NCBI GenBank assembly: GCA_949358305.1
Contig: OX442320.1
Coordinates: forward strand, 2,668,501 to 2,732,500
DNA length: 64,000 bases
Direction: 5' to 3'
DNA from: Strigamia acuminata
Lineage: Eukaryota; Arthropoda; Chilopoda; Geophilomorpha; Linotaeniidae
Part shown: positions 11,701 to 20,770 of the stretch, in pieces
Position numbering within the stretch: the stretch's first letter is position 1
Layout of the letters: every line of letters starts with the position of its first letter
The notes under the pieces: model-generated
Told to the model about the DNA's origin: nothing
Seen by the model: only the letters and a program-made list of their open reading frames with translations
Database searches by the model: none
Program-made: the position numbers and the translations under genes

Positions 11701-12971
11701 CCCGATCATGAGTTCCAGCGACCTCTCGCTCGTCACATCGAGTCTAACGGACAGCGGATCACCCTTGATGACCCTCTCGTCTGGAAAATCGTACACATTC
11801 AGCAACAGCATGGCGTGTTGGCTGCTCATATCGAACACGGACGACTTAATCCAGCAATATTCCGATCACCAATCGTTTTTACCTTCGCAGTCGGTGTTTA
11901 ACGGCACCGTGCTGCCGCTAGCTTCGTTGCAGGCGCAGGGAAGGAAGTATGGAATTGTGAAGGGTTTGGTTTGCGACGAAATTCGCCTTGTTGTTGTCGT
12001 TTTAGGTCTTTTCAACAGGCGTCGAGGCTGTTTCGGAGCATGCCCGCCGTGCAGCAAGCGAGCACTATTAGTTTTTTGGATTCGCAGTTGTCGGCGGCGT
12101 TGAGTTTGCGATCCGGCAAGGAGTACAAGTTTTGGCTCTTGACTTTGGCTAGATATTTGACTCACGAAGGTGACTTTTTCTCTTTTTCTTGGTTTTGGGC
12201 AAGTTAAATGCACTTTTACAAGAATGCTGGGGAAGGATGCGTTTTTCTTGCAGTTTTTGTGAGAAAAATGCATAAATATGACAGAAAAATGCATAAATAT
12301 GACAGAAAAATGCATAAATATGACAGAAAATGCATAAATATGACAGAAAAATGCATAAATGTGACAGAAAAATGCATAAAAATGTACAAAACAACGCAAA
12401 ATAAATGCATTTTTTGGAAAAGAAAATAAACGGCTTTTTCATAACGATAAACTGCAAGCAAATGCAAGAGGGGAAAGTGGAAGAAAAAAAGCAAATAATG
12501 CAAAAATATAGTGGACAAAAGAATGCAAAGAAAATTACATTTTTATGTTGAAAAAGTGCATTTTCATGTGTAAAAATGAAAAACAATTGATCTTTTTCTA
12601 TATACAAAAGAAACATGTTCATCACATGTGCAAAAACAATTCTCAATTCGCAAAACCACCTAAGAATTTTTTACCAATTCTAACTGCGACTTCTTTCCAT
12701 TCCAGGTAACGAAATCAGGCTTCGCGAACTGTGCAACGGCCTCCTAGGCCCGCTCCACAAAACCACCAAAATCAACTGGGATCCCTACGTCCTGGTAAAC
12801 CTCAAAACCAACCGAAAACTCCGCAACAATCCTTAAAAAACCCTTCCAAATTTCCAGGGTCTGTACAAACACGATCTCCTCAACGAAATTCTTCTGATCG
12901 TCAGCTCGAACCTTCGCTTGCAGCGTCTTTTTACCGAATACCAGGAACAGCTCGATCTGCTCAAATCGTGA
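5727..12971 (+). CDS. HIRA: HIRA, histone H3.3 chaperone (20 coding exons)
   Basis: Scaffold subunit of the HIRA complex, which places histone H3.3-H4 into chromatin independently of replication, in the nucleus. My exons are 5727-5763, 5826-5888, 5944-6054, 6112-6202, 6259-6350, 6412-6507, 6564-6646, 6714-6791, 6857-7024, 7086-7133, 7200-7256, 8063-8239, 8311-8582, 9090-9329, 9396-9576, 10771-11192, 11656-11946, 12006-12169, 12706-12794 and 12858-12971. All introns are GT-AG, phases agree, and the sum is 2874 bases (957 residues; human HIRA has about 1017). Residues 1 to about 365 are seven WD40 repeats (SGGDDKVIMIW, SPDGQYLVSAHAMNNSGP). About 430-447 carries the ASF1-binding B-domain core RTADGRRRITP. 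KRRPGRPPLG near 570 is AT-hook-like. The rest is the Hira C-terminal domain, ending in the QRLFTEYQEQLDLL helix. No broken frame seen. The largest introns hold tandem repeats. Confidence 0.95.
7566..7966. repeat. 21-bp minisatellite in HIRA intron 11
   Basis: About 19 copies of a 21-base unit, consensus GATGATTTTAACTTGAAATTT, with a diverged left half in which ACTTGA becomes ATGTCA. Because 21 is a multiple of three, both strands show long artificial open frames that are not genes. It lies wholly inside the intron 7257-8062. Confidence 0.95.
8643..8990. repeat. 41-bp degenerate tandem repeat in HIRA intron 13
   Basis: Units of about 41 bases start TTTTTTGATGT(CC/TA)AAA and contain (A/C)GAAATATT. 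At least six diverging copies are visible in the intron 8583-9089. The period is close to twice the 20-21-bp period of the other HIRA intron repeats. Confidence 0.8.
9690..10270. repeat. Degenerate TTTATTCGATTTTTAACGA tandem repeat
   Basis: The left part of HIRA intron 15 (9577-10770) consists of diverged T-rich units containing TTATTCGATTTT and TTAACGATT. It grades into the clean 20-bp array that follows and looks like its older, mutated shoulder. Confidence 0.75.
10271..10740. repeat. 20-bp minisatellite in HIRA intron 15
   Basis: About 23 head-to-tail copies of TTCAACCGATTTATTCAATT. Most are identical, and the only differences are C to T changes near both ends. This homogeneity points to recent expansion. 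It ends about 30 bases before the exon 16 acceptor. Confidence 0.97.
11225..11625. repeat. 21-bp minisatellite in HIRA intron 16
   Basis: Repeats of about 21 bases built on the palindrome AATCATGATT, in two subtypes: GAGGAAATCATGATTTTTATT and CGGGGTAAATCATGATTTAAT. It fills almost all of the intron 11193-11655. Confidence 0.9.
12264..12385. repeat. 21-bp minisatellite in HIRA intron 18
   Basis: About five copies of GACAGAAAAATGCATAAATAT, one with a single base deleted, in the intron 12170-12705. The rest of the intron is rich in the same ATGCAT and TGCATTTT words in degenerate form. Confidence 0.9.
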
Positions 12972-13099
12972 CGCTCGCCACACACTGTTCGCATTTCACA
13001 TTTTCCCTGCATTTATTTTACGCCTCCATTTTTAACCACGTGACACAAAGTGATGTGCATTTTATTCCTAATTATCATTTGTTTACCGCCGATGAATTT

Positions 13100-13112
13100 T
13101 AACATTAAATTT
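13100..13112 (+). terminator. Possible HIRA poly(A) signal
   Basis: ATTAAA, the commonest variant of the poly(A) signal, lies about 130 bases after the HIRA stop, followed by a T-run. No AATAAA is nearer. Confidence 0.35.
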
Positions 13113-13230
13113 CTTTTTTTTTACAAAACAAATGTCGACATTTGTGTACAATTCGCCTAAATTCCTCGCCTCGTGATTCGTGAAGCGCCTGAAAGTCATT
13201 TCCGGGTCACGTGGAATACAAGACCGTTCA

Positions 13231-13314
13231 ATACTGGCAATGGTGCATTATGGCGTTTGGGGACCCCTAGGAGAGGGACCTGTGTGCCCGAGTCATAATG
13301 CGCCATTATACACG
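13231..13314. mobile_element. Short MITE-like element
   Basis: Ends GGTGCATTATGGCG and CGCCATTATACAC form imperfect inverted repeats around a short GC-rich core (GGGGACCCC). No coding potential. Boundaries uncertain. Confidence 0.3.
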
Positions 13315-13452
13315 GTTAATTTTTAGAACAAGAAAGGTTTAATTAGGTGGACCAACGGCGTACTGGGCTGCAAGTGGAGATTTTACGAGACCATTGAGCC
13401 AGGATCCAATCGTTGATCATACGAGGGAAATACGCAGCGAAAGAGCAAATAC

Positions 13453-13969
13453 CGTATTTTACTGATTAAGAGTCGCCCTCGAATAGTAGCCGCCCTCAAA
13501 TAGTAGCCGCGGCTACTATTCAAGGGCTTTTGTAACCAAACAGGAAACGGTTAATGAAACATTCGTCGATGGTAATGGTTATTTGGATAGAAAATTTTTT
13601 AAAAAAAGTGGAAATTTTATAGGATTTATAGGATTTGTATAGGAAAAAATTAAAATTTCACTAAAAAATAAAATTTTAATGAAAAAAGTGAAAGTTTTAA
13701 TGAAATTCAGTGAAATTTTAATGAAATTTAGTGAAATTTTAATGAGATTAAGTGAAATTGTAATGAAATTAATTGAAATTTTAATCAAAAAAGTATAATT
13801 TCAATGGTAAAAAGTGAAATTTTAATGGAAAAAAGTGAAATTTCAATGAAAAAATTGAAATTCCAATCAAAATATGGTAAACAATCGTAATAAGAGCCAC
13901 CCTCAATTAAGAGCCGTGGCTCAGAGTGCCCGTTTTGAAGAGCCGCGGCTCTTATTTGGTAAAATACGA
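13453..13969. mobile_element. MITE with TACCGTATTTTAC ends and TA duplication
   Basis: Left end CCGTATTTTACTGATTAAGAG and right end CTCTTATTTGGTAAAATACGA form terminal inverted repeats of about 20 bases flanked by TA on both sides. Sub-terminal blocks are rich in AGCCGCGGCT palindromes. The middle (about 13590-13860) is a degenerate repeat of AAATTTTAATGAAA. Related, shorter copies occur at 17094-17365 and about 55590-55685. TA duplication fits a Tc1/mariner-like mover, but this is an inference. Confidence 0.65.
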
Positions 13970-14129
13970 TATTATACTTTGATTTTAGCCAAAAGGTCGA
14001 CAAGTGTTTATGAATGCCGATGGAAGAATAGGTTTCATCTGTTTAGGAAATGCTGAGTGTAAAGAATTAAATTTGAATGTTGTAATAAATTATTTTGTTA
14101 AATCATGTTTTTGGTTATAGCTGACGTTG

Positions 14130-14157
14130 CGCAAGTGAATACATGCAGTATTCACTT
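14130..14157. repeat. Perfect 11-bp-arm hairpin
   Basis: CAAGTGAATAC, five bases, GTATTCACTTG. Flanked by GACGTTGCGC and GTACGTCGCGC and, further right, a similar GACGTCGCGCATTTGAATA, so the whole 14115-14290 stretch may be a foldback element. Confidence 0.5.
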
Positions 14158-14382
14158 GTACGTCGCGCGGACCAATGTTCTCACGATTCACATGCGCTAC
14201 GTCTCCGCGGGTATGACTACAAACGGTATTCTAACCCGCGACGTCGCGCATTTGAATATCGCGGGTATCATAGAGTCCCGAAATTCCTAAGATTCACACT
14301 CCTTTTAAATTTTACATTTACATTGTGACGGTTATGCTGTTTATACCAAATAAATGACTACCGGTAATTTTGCCAATAGATG

Positions 14383-14537
14383 CAGTGCTGGACTGGCCCG
14401 GCAGGCTACCGGGAGTTTCCCGGTGGCCCGTGGCCGCTGTGGCCTGTCACGGCCCGCTCTGGCTTGTCCCGACTTCATTAATTGTGGCCCGGACACCCAG
14501 ATTTCCTGGCAATAAATTTGTTCCCAGTCCAGCCCTG
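14383..14537. mobile_element. 155-bp hAT-type MITE with 8-bp duplication
   Basis: Ends CAGTGCTGGACTGG and CCAGTCCAGCCCTG are inverted repeats starting with CAG. The flanks carry the identical 8 bases AATAGATG (14375-14382 and 14538-14545). An 8-bp duplication with CAG ends is the hallmark of the hAT superfamily. GC-rich, no coding capacity. Confidence 0.85.
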
Positions 14538-14699
14538 AATAGATGGCACGTTTGATCATTTAGCAGTTAAATTTAACAGGAATGTTACAGCTTGAAAGAA
14601 AACTACATAAAATCGTGTTTTACGTTAGTGCAATGTCAGATTGCACTGGTATAATATATTTATTTTAGCTGCATTATGATAATATCATATATCATATGA

Positions 14700-14815
14700 C
14701 TGGAAGACTCGCACGAGAGAAAAATCATTCGAGTGCGGTTTGTGTTCTTGCTGTTTCGCGCATAGCAACGAATTAAAAACAGTTAACACATGGAAAAGTG
14801 TTCATAACACTATTT
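14700..14815 (+). pseudogene. C2H2 zinc-finger gene remnant (last finger)
   Basis: A single frame reads REKSFECGLCSCCFAHSNEL, matching the last finger of the gene at 15581-16945 ([19 protein letters not shown]). The sequence after it also matches the 3' flank of that gene (GTGTTCATAACACTATT). Everything upstream of this finger is missing, so it is the 3' stump of a third tandem copy. Confidence 0.7.
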
Positions 14816-14999
14816 ATTATTTCACTATTATTTTAACCGTGAAAGTTCAATGTTACAATACAAATACAAATACAAATCTTTACCTAAAACTAATTTTTTT
14901 TACCCAAAATTCAATTTTTTACTCAAAAAACTAATTCAGTTTTTCGCAGAAATACTGAATTCCTTTCCCAAAAACGAATCCAATTTTTAGCTAAAAAAT

Positions 15000-15225
15000 A
15001 CAACTTTTTCTTGAAAATTAGTCAATTTTTCTTCATACCGAATGATGTTTCCTGTCAACTTTCCTCACAATTTCTTCAATTCTCATTAAATCCAACAACG
15101 ATTAAAATCGTTTAATTGACAAAAATCAATACAAAATCCAGCTCCGAATGTGTCCGTCCCACTGAAAAATAAAAATAAATTAAAATTTCATCAAGATGTG
15201 TCCATTTATTTACTGTTTCTACTCC
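15000..15225. repeat. Zinc-finger 3'-flank repeat, copy 1
   Basis: Contains TTCTCATTAAATC, CGATTAAAATCG and CTGAAAAATAAAAAT in the same order as 17470-17680; a third, less similar version is at 18330-18520. These are the downstream flanks of the duplicated zinc-finger genes. Confidence 0.6.
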
Positions 15226-15580
15226 AAAGTACCGATGTTTATCAAGATATATATCTCAGATTATCGCTAGGTGGCGCGAGAGTTTTAGGTACCTTGACGA
15301 GAGGGGTCACTTCAAAAAGTTAACCGACACACACGCATCGGTCTCCGTTTATGTACCGTAATATCGGCGCAAGTTGGCTTTGTCTCTCACCGATGTATTG
15401 CATTGTCTCCACACCTCAGGTATGTGACAGGTATGTTGCCTTTTTAGACGCGCGAAGGTGAAAAAATACACCTTTTTAGGCACTACGCACGTACAAATGG
15501 GCTTTTTAGGCACAAAGAAATATAAAAAGAAGTCCTTTTTGTGTATTTTTCGTCTAGGTGCACTGAAAATTCTCATCACG

Positions 15581-16945
15581 ATGGAAAAGTCATTCGAATG
15601 CCATCTTTGCGAGAAAATATTCAAGACCAGCCTGGGATTAAAACGACACTTGACAAACCACGCAGGAAAAAAGCGAAAAAGCGACAAACCCGAGCACAAT
15701 TGCAACTTATGCGAATACAAAACCAGAGTGGTGGAGAATTTGGCATACCACATGATGAACCACACCGGCGAAAGACCGTTCCAATGCGAATCGTGTCCGT
15801 CTTCCTACAAACGAAAGAGCGAGCTCATTTGGCATCTAAGAACTCACACGGGAGAAAAACCATACAAATGCCACCTGTGTGCTTATTCTACAAACGTTCA
15901 GACGGGCTTGAAGGGACACCTGAGGACTCACATCGACGAAAAACCGTTCAAATGCCACCTGTGTGCTTTTTCCTGCAAACAAGCCCAGGGTTTGAAGGTG
16001 CATTTGGCAAGACACGCCGGGGAAAAACCGTTCCAATGCAATTTGTGTTTTAAATTGTTTTCGACCAACGGGACGTTGAACAGACACTTGGTGACTCACG
16101 ACAGCGACAAGCCGTTCAAATGCGACCAGTGCTCTTACACATGTAATCGAAGCGACAGCTTGAAGCAGCATTTGGTCTTCCATTCGGCGAAAAAACCCTT
16201 CAAATGCAATTTGTGTTCTTTTTCCGGCAAGCGCAGAACGGAGTTGACGATGCACATGAGGGATCACACGGGAGAAAAACCATTTAAGTGTCATTTGTGT
16301 TCTTATTCGTGCAAACGCAAACAAGTTTTAAAGGCGCACGTGTTAACGCACACCGGTGAAAAACCGTTCGAATGTCCCGAATGTTGCAAGTCGTTTTCTT
16401 CCCGCACGGGTTTAAATTTGCATTTGAAGACCCACGCAGGAGAAAAACCATTCAAGTGTCATTTGTGTTCTTATTCGTGCCTACAGAGCAGCAACTTCAA
16501 GTCGCATTTGCGGACCCACACGGCGGAAAAACCGTTCAAGTGTCATTTGTGTTCCTTCAGCGCCAAGCAGATTTCAAACTTGAAAACGCACTTGACGACT
16601 CATTCCGAAGAGAAGCCGTTTAGGTGTCATTTGTGTTCTAGTTCGTTCAAGCGGAGCGATTTGTTGAAACAACATTCGAAGGTCCATTCGGCGGAGAAGC
16701 CGTTCAAATGTTCTGGGTGTCCGAGTTCGTTCAAGCGGAGTCACGAACTCAAAGTGCATTTTAGAATTCATTCTGCGGAGAAACCGTTCAAGTGTCACTT
16801 GTGTTCTTATTGCTGCGCCCAGTCGGGGAACTTGAGATCTCATTTGCTGAAGCACACTGGAGAAAAGCCGTTCGAGTGTGGTTTGTGTTCTCGCCGTTTC
16901 GGGCATAGCCACGAATTAAAAACACATAAGAAAAAGTGTTCGTAA
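15581..16945 (+). CDS. C2H2 zinc-finger protein, 16 fingers
   Basis: A 454-residue protein made almost wholly of tandem C2H2 fingers joined by TGEKPF-type linkers; it is likely to be a nuclear DNA-binding protein. I count 15 standard fingers (first FECHLC at residue 5) and a final C2HC one ending KTHKKKCS. I chose ATG 15581 because it follows a splice acceptor (cgtctag at about 15556) and opens directly into finger 1; the frame is open further upstream but without a good start. A 5' noncoding exon probably ends near 15431 at ACAG|GTATGT, since the paralogue at 19.6 kb has the same block. No KRAB, BTB or other effector domain is seen, so its targets and role cannot be stated. Paralogous to the broken gene at 20599-55376. 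Confidence 0.9.
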   Translation: MEKSFECHLCEKIFKTSLGLKRHLTNHAGKKRKSDKPEHNCNLCEYKTRVVENLAYHMMNHTGERPFQCESCPSSYKRKSELIWHLRTHTGEKPYKCHLCAYSTNVQTGLKGHLRTHIDEKPFKCHLCAFSCKQAQGLKVHLARHAGEKPFQCNLCFKLFSTNGTLNRHLVTHDSDKPFKCDQCSYTCNRSDSLKQHLVFHSAKKPFKCNLCSFSGKRRTELTMHMRDHTGEKPFKCHLCSYSCKRKQVLKAHVLTHTGEKPFECPECCKSFSSRTGLNLHLKTHAGEKPFKCHLCSYSCLQSSNFKSHLRTHTAEKPFKCHLCSFSAKQISNLKTHLTTHSEEKPFRCHLCSSSFKRSDLLKQHSKVHSAEKPFKCSGCPSSFKRSHELKVHFRIHSAEKPFKCHLCSYCCAQSGNLRSHLLKHTGEKPFECGLCSRRFGHSHELKTHKKKCS

Positions 16946-17093
16946 CACTATCATTTCAAATCGTTCAAATACTTGAGACTATATCAATTTTTTAACCATG
17001 AAAATTCAGTAAAAATCAAATTTTCACCTAAAATTCATTTATTGCAGAAAAACGGAATTATTTAACCAAAAATTTGATTTTTTTTAACGAATT

Positions 17094-17365
17094 ACCGTAT
17101 TTTTGCGATTAAGAGCCGCAGCTCTTATTCAAAACTTTCCAAACTTTCAGCCGCGGCTATTAATCGAGTGCGGCTCTTATTTTAAATAGTGGCTGATGTC
17201 AATGTTACGTTCATGTATGCTCTACGTTCATAGATTTTGTGCGTTTCGTTCCCAATCGATTCGTTTCTCGTTACGTTGGTAATAATAACCTCGCTGTAGC
17301 CGGCTATTATTCGAAGACGGCTCTCATATCAAATCACCTTTCTCGGTCGCGGCTCTTATTCGATT
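17094..17365. mobile_element. TACCGTATTTT MITE, second copy
   Basis: Starts TACCGTATTTTTGCGATTAA with AGCCGCAGCTCTTATT sub-terminally, like the element at 13453-13969. The right end (CGCGGCTCTTATTCGATTTT) is eroded. It lies in the 3' flank of the intact zinc-finger gene, and a shortened form occupies the equivalent place after the broken paralogue (about 55590-55685), so it was present before the gene duplicated. Confidence 0.55.
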
Positions 17366-17469
17366 TTGCTCTCGATTTATGACTGAAAACACTGAATTTT
17401 TTCCCCAAAAAATTCGTGTTTCCAAATTAAAAAACAATATTTACCCAAAAAGTCTAATCTTCTTCCTCT

Positions 17470-17690
17470 AAAATTATTCAATTTTTCTTCGTTGCCGAAT
17501 AATTCCTCACCTTGTCTTCTATTCTCATTAAATCAAACGACGATTAAAATCGAGCCTGATCCCCTGTGCGTTAAAAAAAACAAAATACGTGTCCATCATC
17601 GACCACCTCATCCGCTTGTATCCGCCGAGCTGAAAAATAAAAATTAATTTAAATTTCTTCCATTTACTTGTATGTCCAAAATATTTTTGT
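17470..17690. repeat. Zinc-finger 3'-flank repeat, copy 2
   Basis: Matches 15000-15225 in order and content, including the TTAAATTTCTTCC tail. Confidence 0.6.
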
Positions 17691-18012
17691 TTATTTACAT
17701 TATTTTAGCATTATTAGACCTAATATTAGGCTTAATACTGCTAAATAACAACTGGAATTAGAAAATTGATAGTTTGATGTTCGACTTAAATAAATCGCAT
17801 TTTATTTGAAAATTTGATTATTTCTTAACATACGTAAATTTGATTTTCGATTTTCATGAGTCGCTTTTAATTGAATATTCAATTTATATTTAAAATTAAT
17901 TCAATTTTTCAAATAAAAAAATCGATTTTTCTAAAATATTCTATTTTTTTTGTAAAATGAAACTTGTTTCACTTAAAATCATCAATTTTAACATGAAAAT
18001 TAAATTTTCTAA
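17690..18012. other. AT-rich spacer, no gene seen
   Basis: Runs of AAAATT/AATTTT words and no open frame of note. AGACCTAATATTAGGCTTAATA at about 17716 is a small inverted repeat. Confidence 0.5.
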
Positions 18013-18020
18013 CACAATAG

Positions 18021-18237
18021 CAGTGGCGGATCTAGCACCCGGCTATCGGGGCTTGAGCCCCGGGCCCCCAAATTCTAAGGGGCCCCCGAGACTCTGGGCC
18101 ATGTACTAAAAAAAAAAAAAAAAAAAAAAAAGGTAGTTAAAAGAAGAAAAAAAAAAAGATCGCTATTAAAAATTTTGAGAAAGGGGCCCCGAAAAAATCT
18201 CAAGCCCCGGGCCCCCGAAAAGTTAGATCCGCCCCTG
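18021..18237. mobile_element. 217-bp hAT-type MITE with 8-bp duplication
   Basis: Ends CAGTGGCGGATCTAGC and GTTAGATCCGCCCCTG are inverted repeats, and CACAATAG is duplicated at 18013-18020 and 18238-18245. The interior is a GC-rich stem (CCCCGGGCCCCC on both arms) around an A-run. CAG ends with 8-bp duplication place it with hAT elements. Confidence 0.9.
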
Positions 18238-18329
18238 CACAATAGAACCAAATTTTTACAAAAAAATTATTTTTCCAAATGAAAAAAACAATATTACTCA
18301 AAAACTCAAATTTTTTCTCCAAAATTATT

Positions 18330-18520
18330 TAATCTTATCTTCATTTCGACTGATTTTTCTTATCAACTACTGCATCAACATCACGGCGCATGCTCATTTG
18401 TCAGTGACAAAATACGAGTCAAACATCAACCACCTCGTCCAACTCTATCCGCCGAGATGAAAAAGAAAAGTTAATTTAAATTTCTTCCGTTGTTGTCCAT
18501 TTATTTACTAAATCGTTACA
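18330..18520. repeat. Zinc-finger 3'-flank repeat, copy 3
   Basis: Contains AACCACCTCGTCCAACTCTA and TATCCGCCGAGATGAAAAA, parallel to CGACCACCTCATCC and TATCCGCCGAGCTGAAAAA of copy 2. More diverged than copies 1 and 2. Confidence 0.5.
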
Positions 18521-18649
18521 TTTGTTTATAAAAATATAAATAAATGAATAAGTACTCTTTGACCAGGAGTGACTATTGCTTCTGCTTGATCTCTCACAGT
18601 CAGTGTTCTTGAGTGTTTTTTCCGAGGGGGCCGACAATCGCTATAAATC

Positions 18650-19430
18650 TCGTTGATGGTTGGTTAAATCCCAAATAAATCTCGAACAAATCTCGAACAA
18701 ATCCCTAAATCTCGAACAAATTCCCAAATCTCAAATAAATTCTAAATCTCGAATAAATCCCTAAATCCCGAATAAATCCTTAAATCTCGAATAAATCTTG
18801 AAATTACACATTAAATCTTGAAAAAATCTTGAAATTACACATTAAATCTTGAGTAAATCTTTAAATCACACATTAAATCTTGATTTCAAACTTAAAAAAA
18901 TCACATGGACACTTTAATGGTCGCCGACATCCACATTAGATACATTACCGCACTGCCTCGAAGAAACGCCGGGGCGTTTAATAATTTTTTCGACTAGCCC
19001 GCCCGGCACTTATTCCAGGCCCGGCGCTTATTCAGACCCGGTGCATAACTAAAAAATCTCCGATTTTTTGCTAAAAATGATCATTTTTTCGTAAAATTTT
19101 TTTGGGACCCGGCGTTTATTTGGGGCTGGCGACAATTGCTGAAATCGTCGCTGAGTGCCGGCGTTAAATCGAGGCAGTCCGGTATATTTTCGATTTTTTT
19201 TCATGATATTGTACTTACGAAAATCTCGAAATAAATCCATAAATCTTGAAATAAATCCATAAATCTCAAAATAATTCAATAAATCTCAAAATAAATCAAT
19301 AAATCTCGAAATAAATCCATAAATCTCAAAATAAATCAATAAATCTTTAATAAATTAATAAATCCCAAATAAATCTTTAAATCCATAAATCTTTTTTAAA
19401 TCTAGAGATTTATAAATCTCGTCAACGAAA
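18650..19430. repeat. Degenerate AAATCTCGAATAAATCC tandem repeat
   Basis: Irregular units of about 15-17 bases built on AAATCTCGAATAAATCC. The array is split by an inserted MITE at about 18950-19187, and the same unit resumes on the far side. Confidence 0.8.
18950..19187. mobile_element. MITE with TACCG..CTGCCTCGA inverted ends
   Basis: Left TACCGCACTGCCTCGAAGAA and the reverse complement of the right end, TACCGGACTGCCTCGATTTA, agree over about 27 bases ending in CGCCGG. It interrupts a simple tandem repeat, which dates it after that array. TA flanks fit a TA-targeting element. No coding potential. Confidence 0.7.
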
Positions 19431-19439
19431 ATTGCTAAT

Positions 19440-20590
19440 GTCGGCCCCCCCCGGTTTTTTCTTTTTTTCTTAACAAGGAGAGGCCTAGCACATCCGCCTC
19501 CTCTCCCAACCCTACCTTAACCGTTTGAATGGATGTAATGGGGAATTGGACACTTGGCACGCTTAGTTTGCATTAGTCATTCCTAGGGTAATGGATAAAT
19601 TTTAATACAGACGAAATGGCTCGAAGCCACCTGTCGTCACTCGTACCGAGTGTTGCATCGTCCACATTCTCATTTTCTGAGTTTTAAGGAACTAAACAGG
19701 TATGTTAGTGCACTATATTGTTTCGATATTACTTTATCCGGTCAGGGATCACGGTTCAGGACCCCTGTTTATAGAATCTACAAACTATGACAACAAGCAG
19801 TATCAAAAAAGGCCTTTTTATGTGCACAAATGTGTAAAAATGATTTTTTGTGATGGAAAACTTATCATCATAACATTATACTGTATAACCATAATATTGC
19901 ATTCTCCGAGCCCTTACGGCGCATGAGGGGAAGAAATAGCATTGTATGGTGGCGGACGGCCACCCAAAGCAATGCCTTGTCTGGGTCACAAGTAGAGGGG
20001 GGACCAGTTGGGGGTGCGCAGTTGTTATGTGACCAGACATAACAACTGTAATAGACGAGTTGAACGACAACGAGCTCCTCCCTTCTCCGACGGGCGTAGC
20101 AACACTCCTTTCATTCTGAAGCTGTGTCCGACGACTCAATTCAGTTACACCATAATATTATGGTTGCACCACTCTTCTTGAGCAAATGACGTCATTAGCT
20201 TACTGCGCGGGACATCTGGTGGGCTGCTCGGCAATATCTAGCTCAAAGATAACACAGCTACCGTATATTACAAGAACTCAGTACCCATGGCCGTAGGACG
20301 AGTCCTATTTATAATATTGTATGTACCAGAATTTCAAATAACTAGCTTTATTCTGTACAAGTACTTAAACCTTTACGAAAGTTAATCTCGTCACATTTTT
20401 AGGTGCACAAGCACAAACATGTAGAAATGGCCTTTTTAGTTCAATGGCCTTCATTAATGAATTTTTTTAATATTTTTTTTAGATGAAGTCCAAATTTGAA
20501 AAGTCAACAAACCTGCGAAATTACGGTCTCGGAAACCCGATCAGCTGCCAATTGATTTCTTATTCGTGCCAAAAGTTGCTATTTAACAGT
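19440..20590 (+). other. Upstream region of the broken zinc-finger gene
   Basis: A block at about 19630-19710 (CTCGTACCGAGTGTTGCATCGTC ... AACAGGTATGTT) resembles 15370-15435 upstream of the intact zinc-finger gene and probably holds the old promoter, first exon and its splice donor. GGCCTTTTTA and TAGGTGCACAAGCAC at about 19820 and 20400 also echo that gene. A perfect hairpin lies at 20019-20048 and a 16-bp palindrome ACCATAATATTATGGT near 20150. No other gene seen. Confidence 0.45.
20019..20048. repeat. Perfect 12-bp-arm hairpin
   Basis: CAGTTGTTATGT, loop GACCAG, ACATAACAACTG. Stable if transcribed; role unknown. Confidence 0.6.
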
Positions 20591-20598
20591 TCTCGACG

Positions 20599-20770
20599 AT
20601 GGAAAAACCTTACAAATGTGTTCGTACGCCTGTAAAAGCAAAATCGGCTTAAAATCACACATAACGACCCACACAGGAGAGAAACCATTCGAATGCCATC
20701 TATGCAGCAAGAGGAACTGGGCATTAAAACTTCACGTGTCAAAAAAACCCTTTGGACAAGAAATCCCACT
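20599..20770 (+). pseudogene. Broken C2H2 zinc-finger gene, 5' piece
   Basis: First piece of a paralogue of the gene at 15581-16945. ATG 20599 starts MEKPYKC, but a small deletion removes the second part of finger 1 and shifts the frame; the finger residues continue in the frame of ATG 20616 (CSYACKSKIGLKSHITTH). Finger 2 is also shortened (FECHLCSKRN-WALKLH). The coding sequence stops at the CACT target site, where Gypsy-A begins. Across the Gypsy-A insertion the reading frame would rejoin at 40301 without a shift. The small deletions suggest that the gene may already have been decaying before the insertions. Confidence 0.75.

Noticed and set aside
12149-12646. Minus-strand frames of 100-177 codons rich in FCHIYAFF
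   Set aside because: Translation of the 21-bp repeat and A/T-rich intron 18 of HIRA on the wrong strand.
15836-16912. Antisense and shifted ORFs across the zinc-finger gene (for example 15836-16324 minus)
   Set aside because: Finger repeats of 84 bases keep other frames open; the sense frame has the perfect finger pattern.
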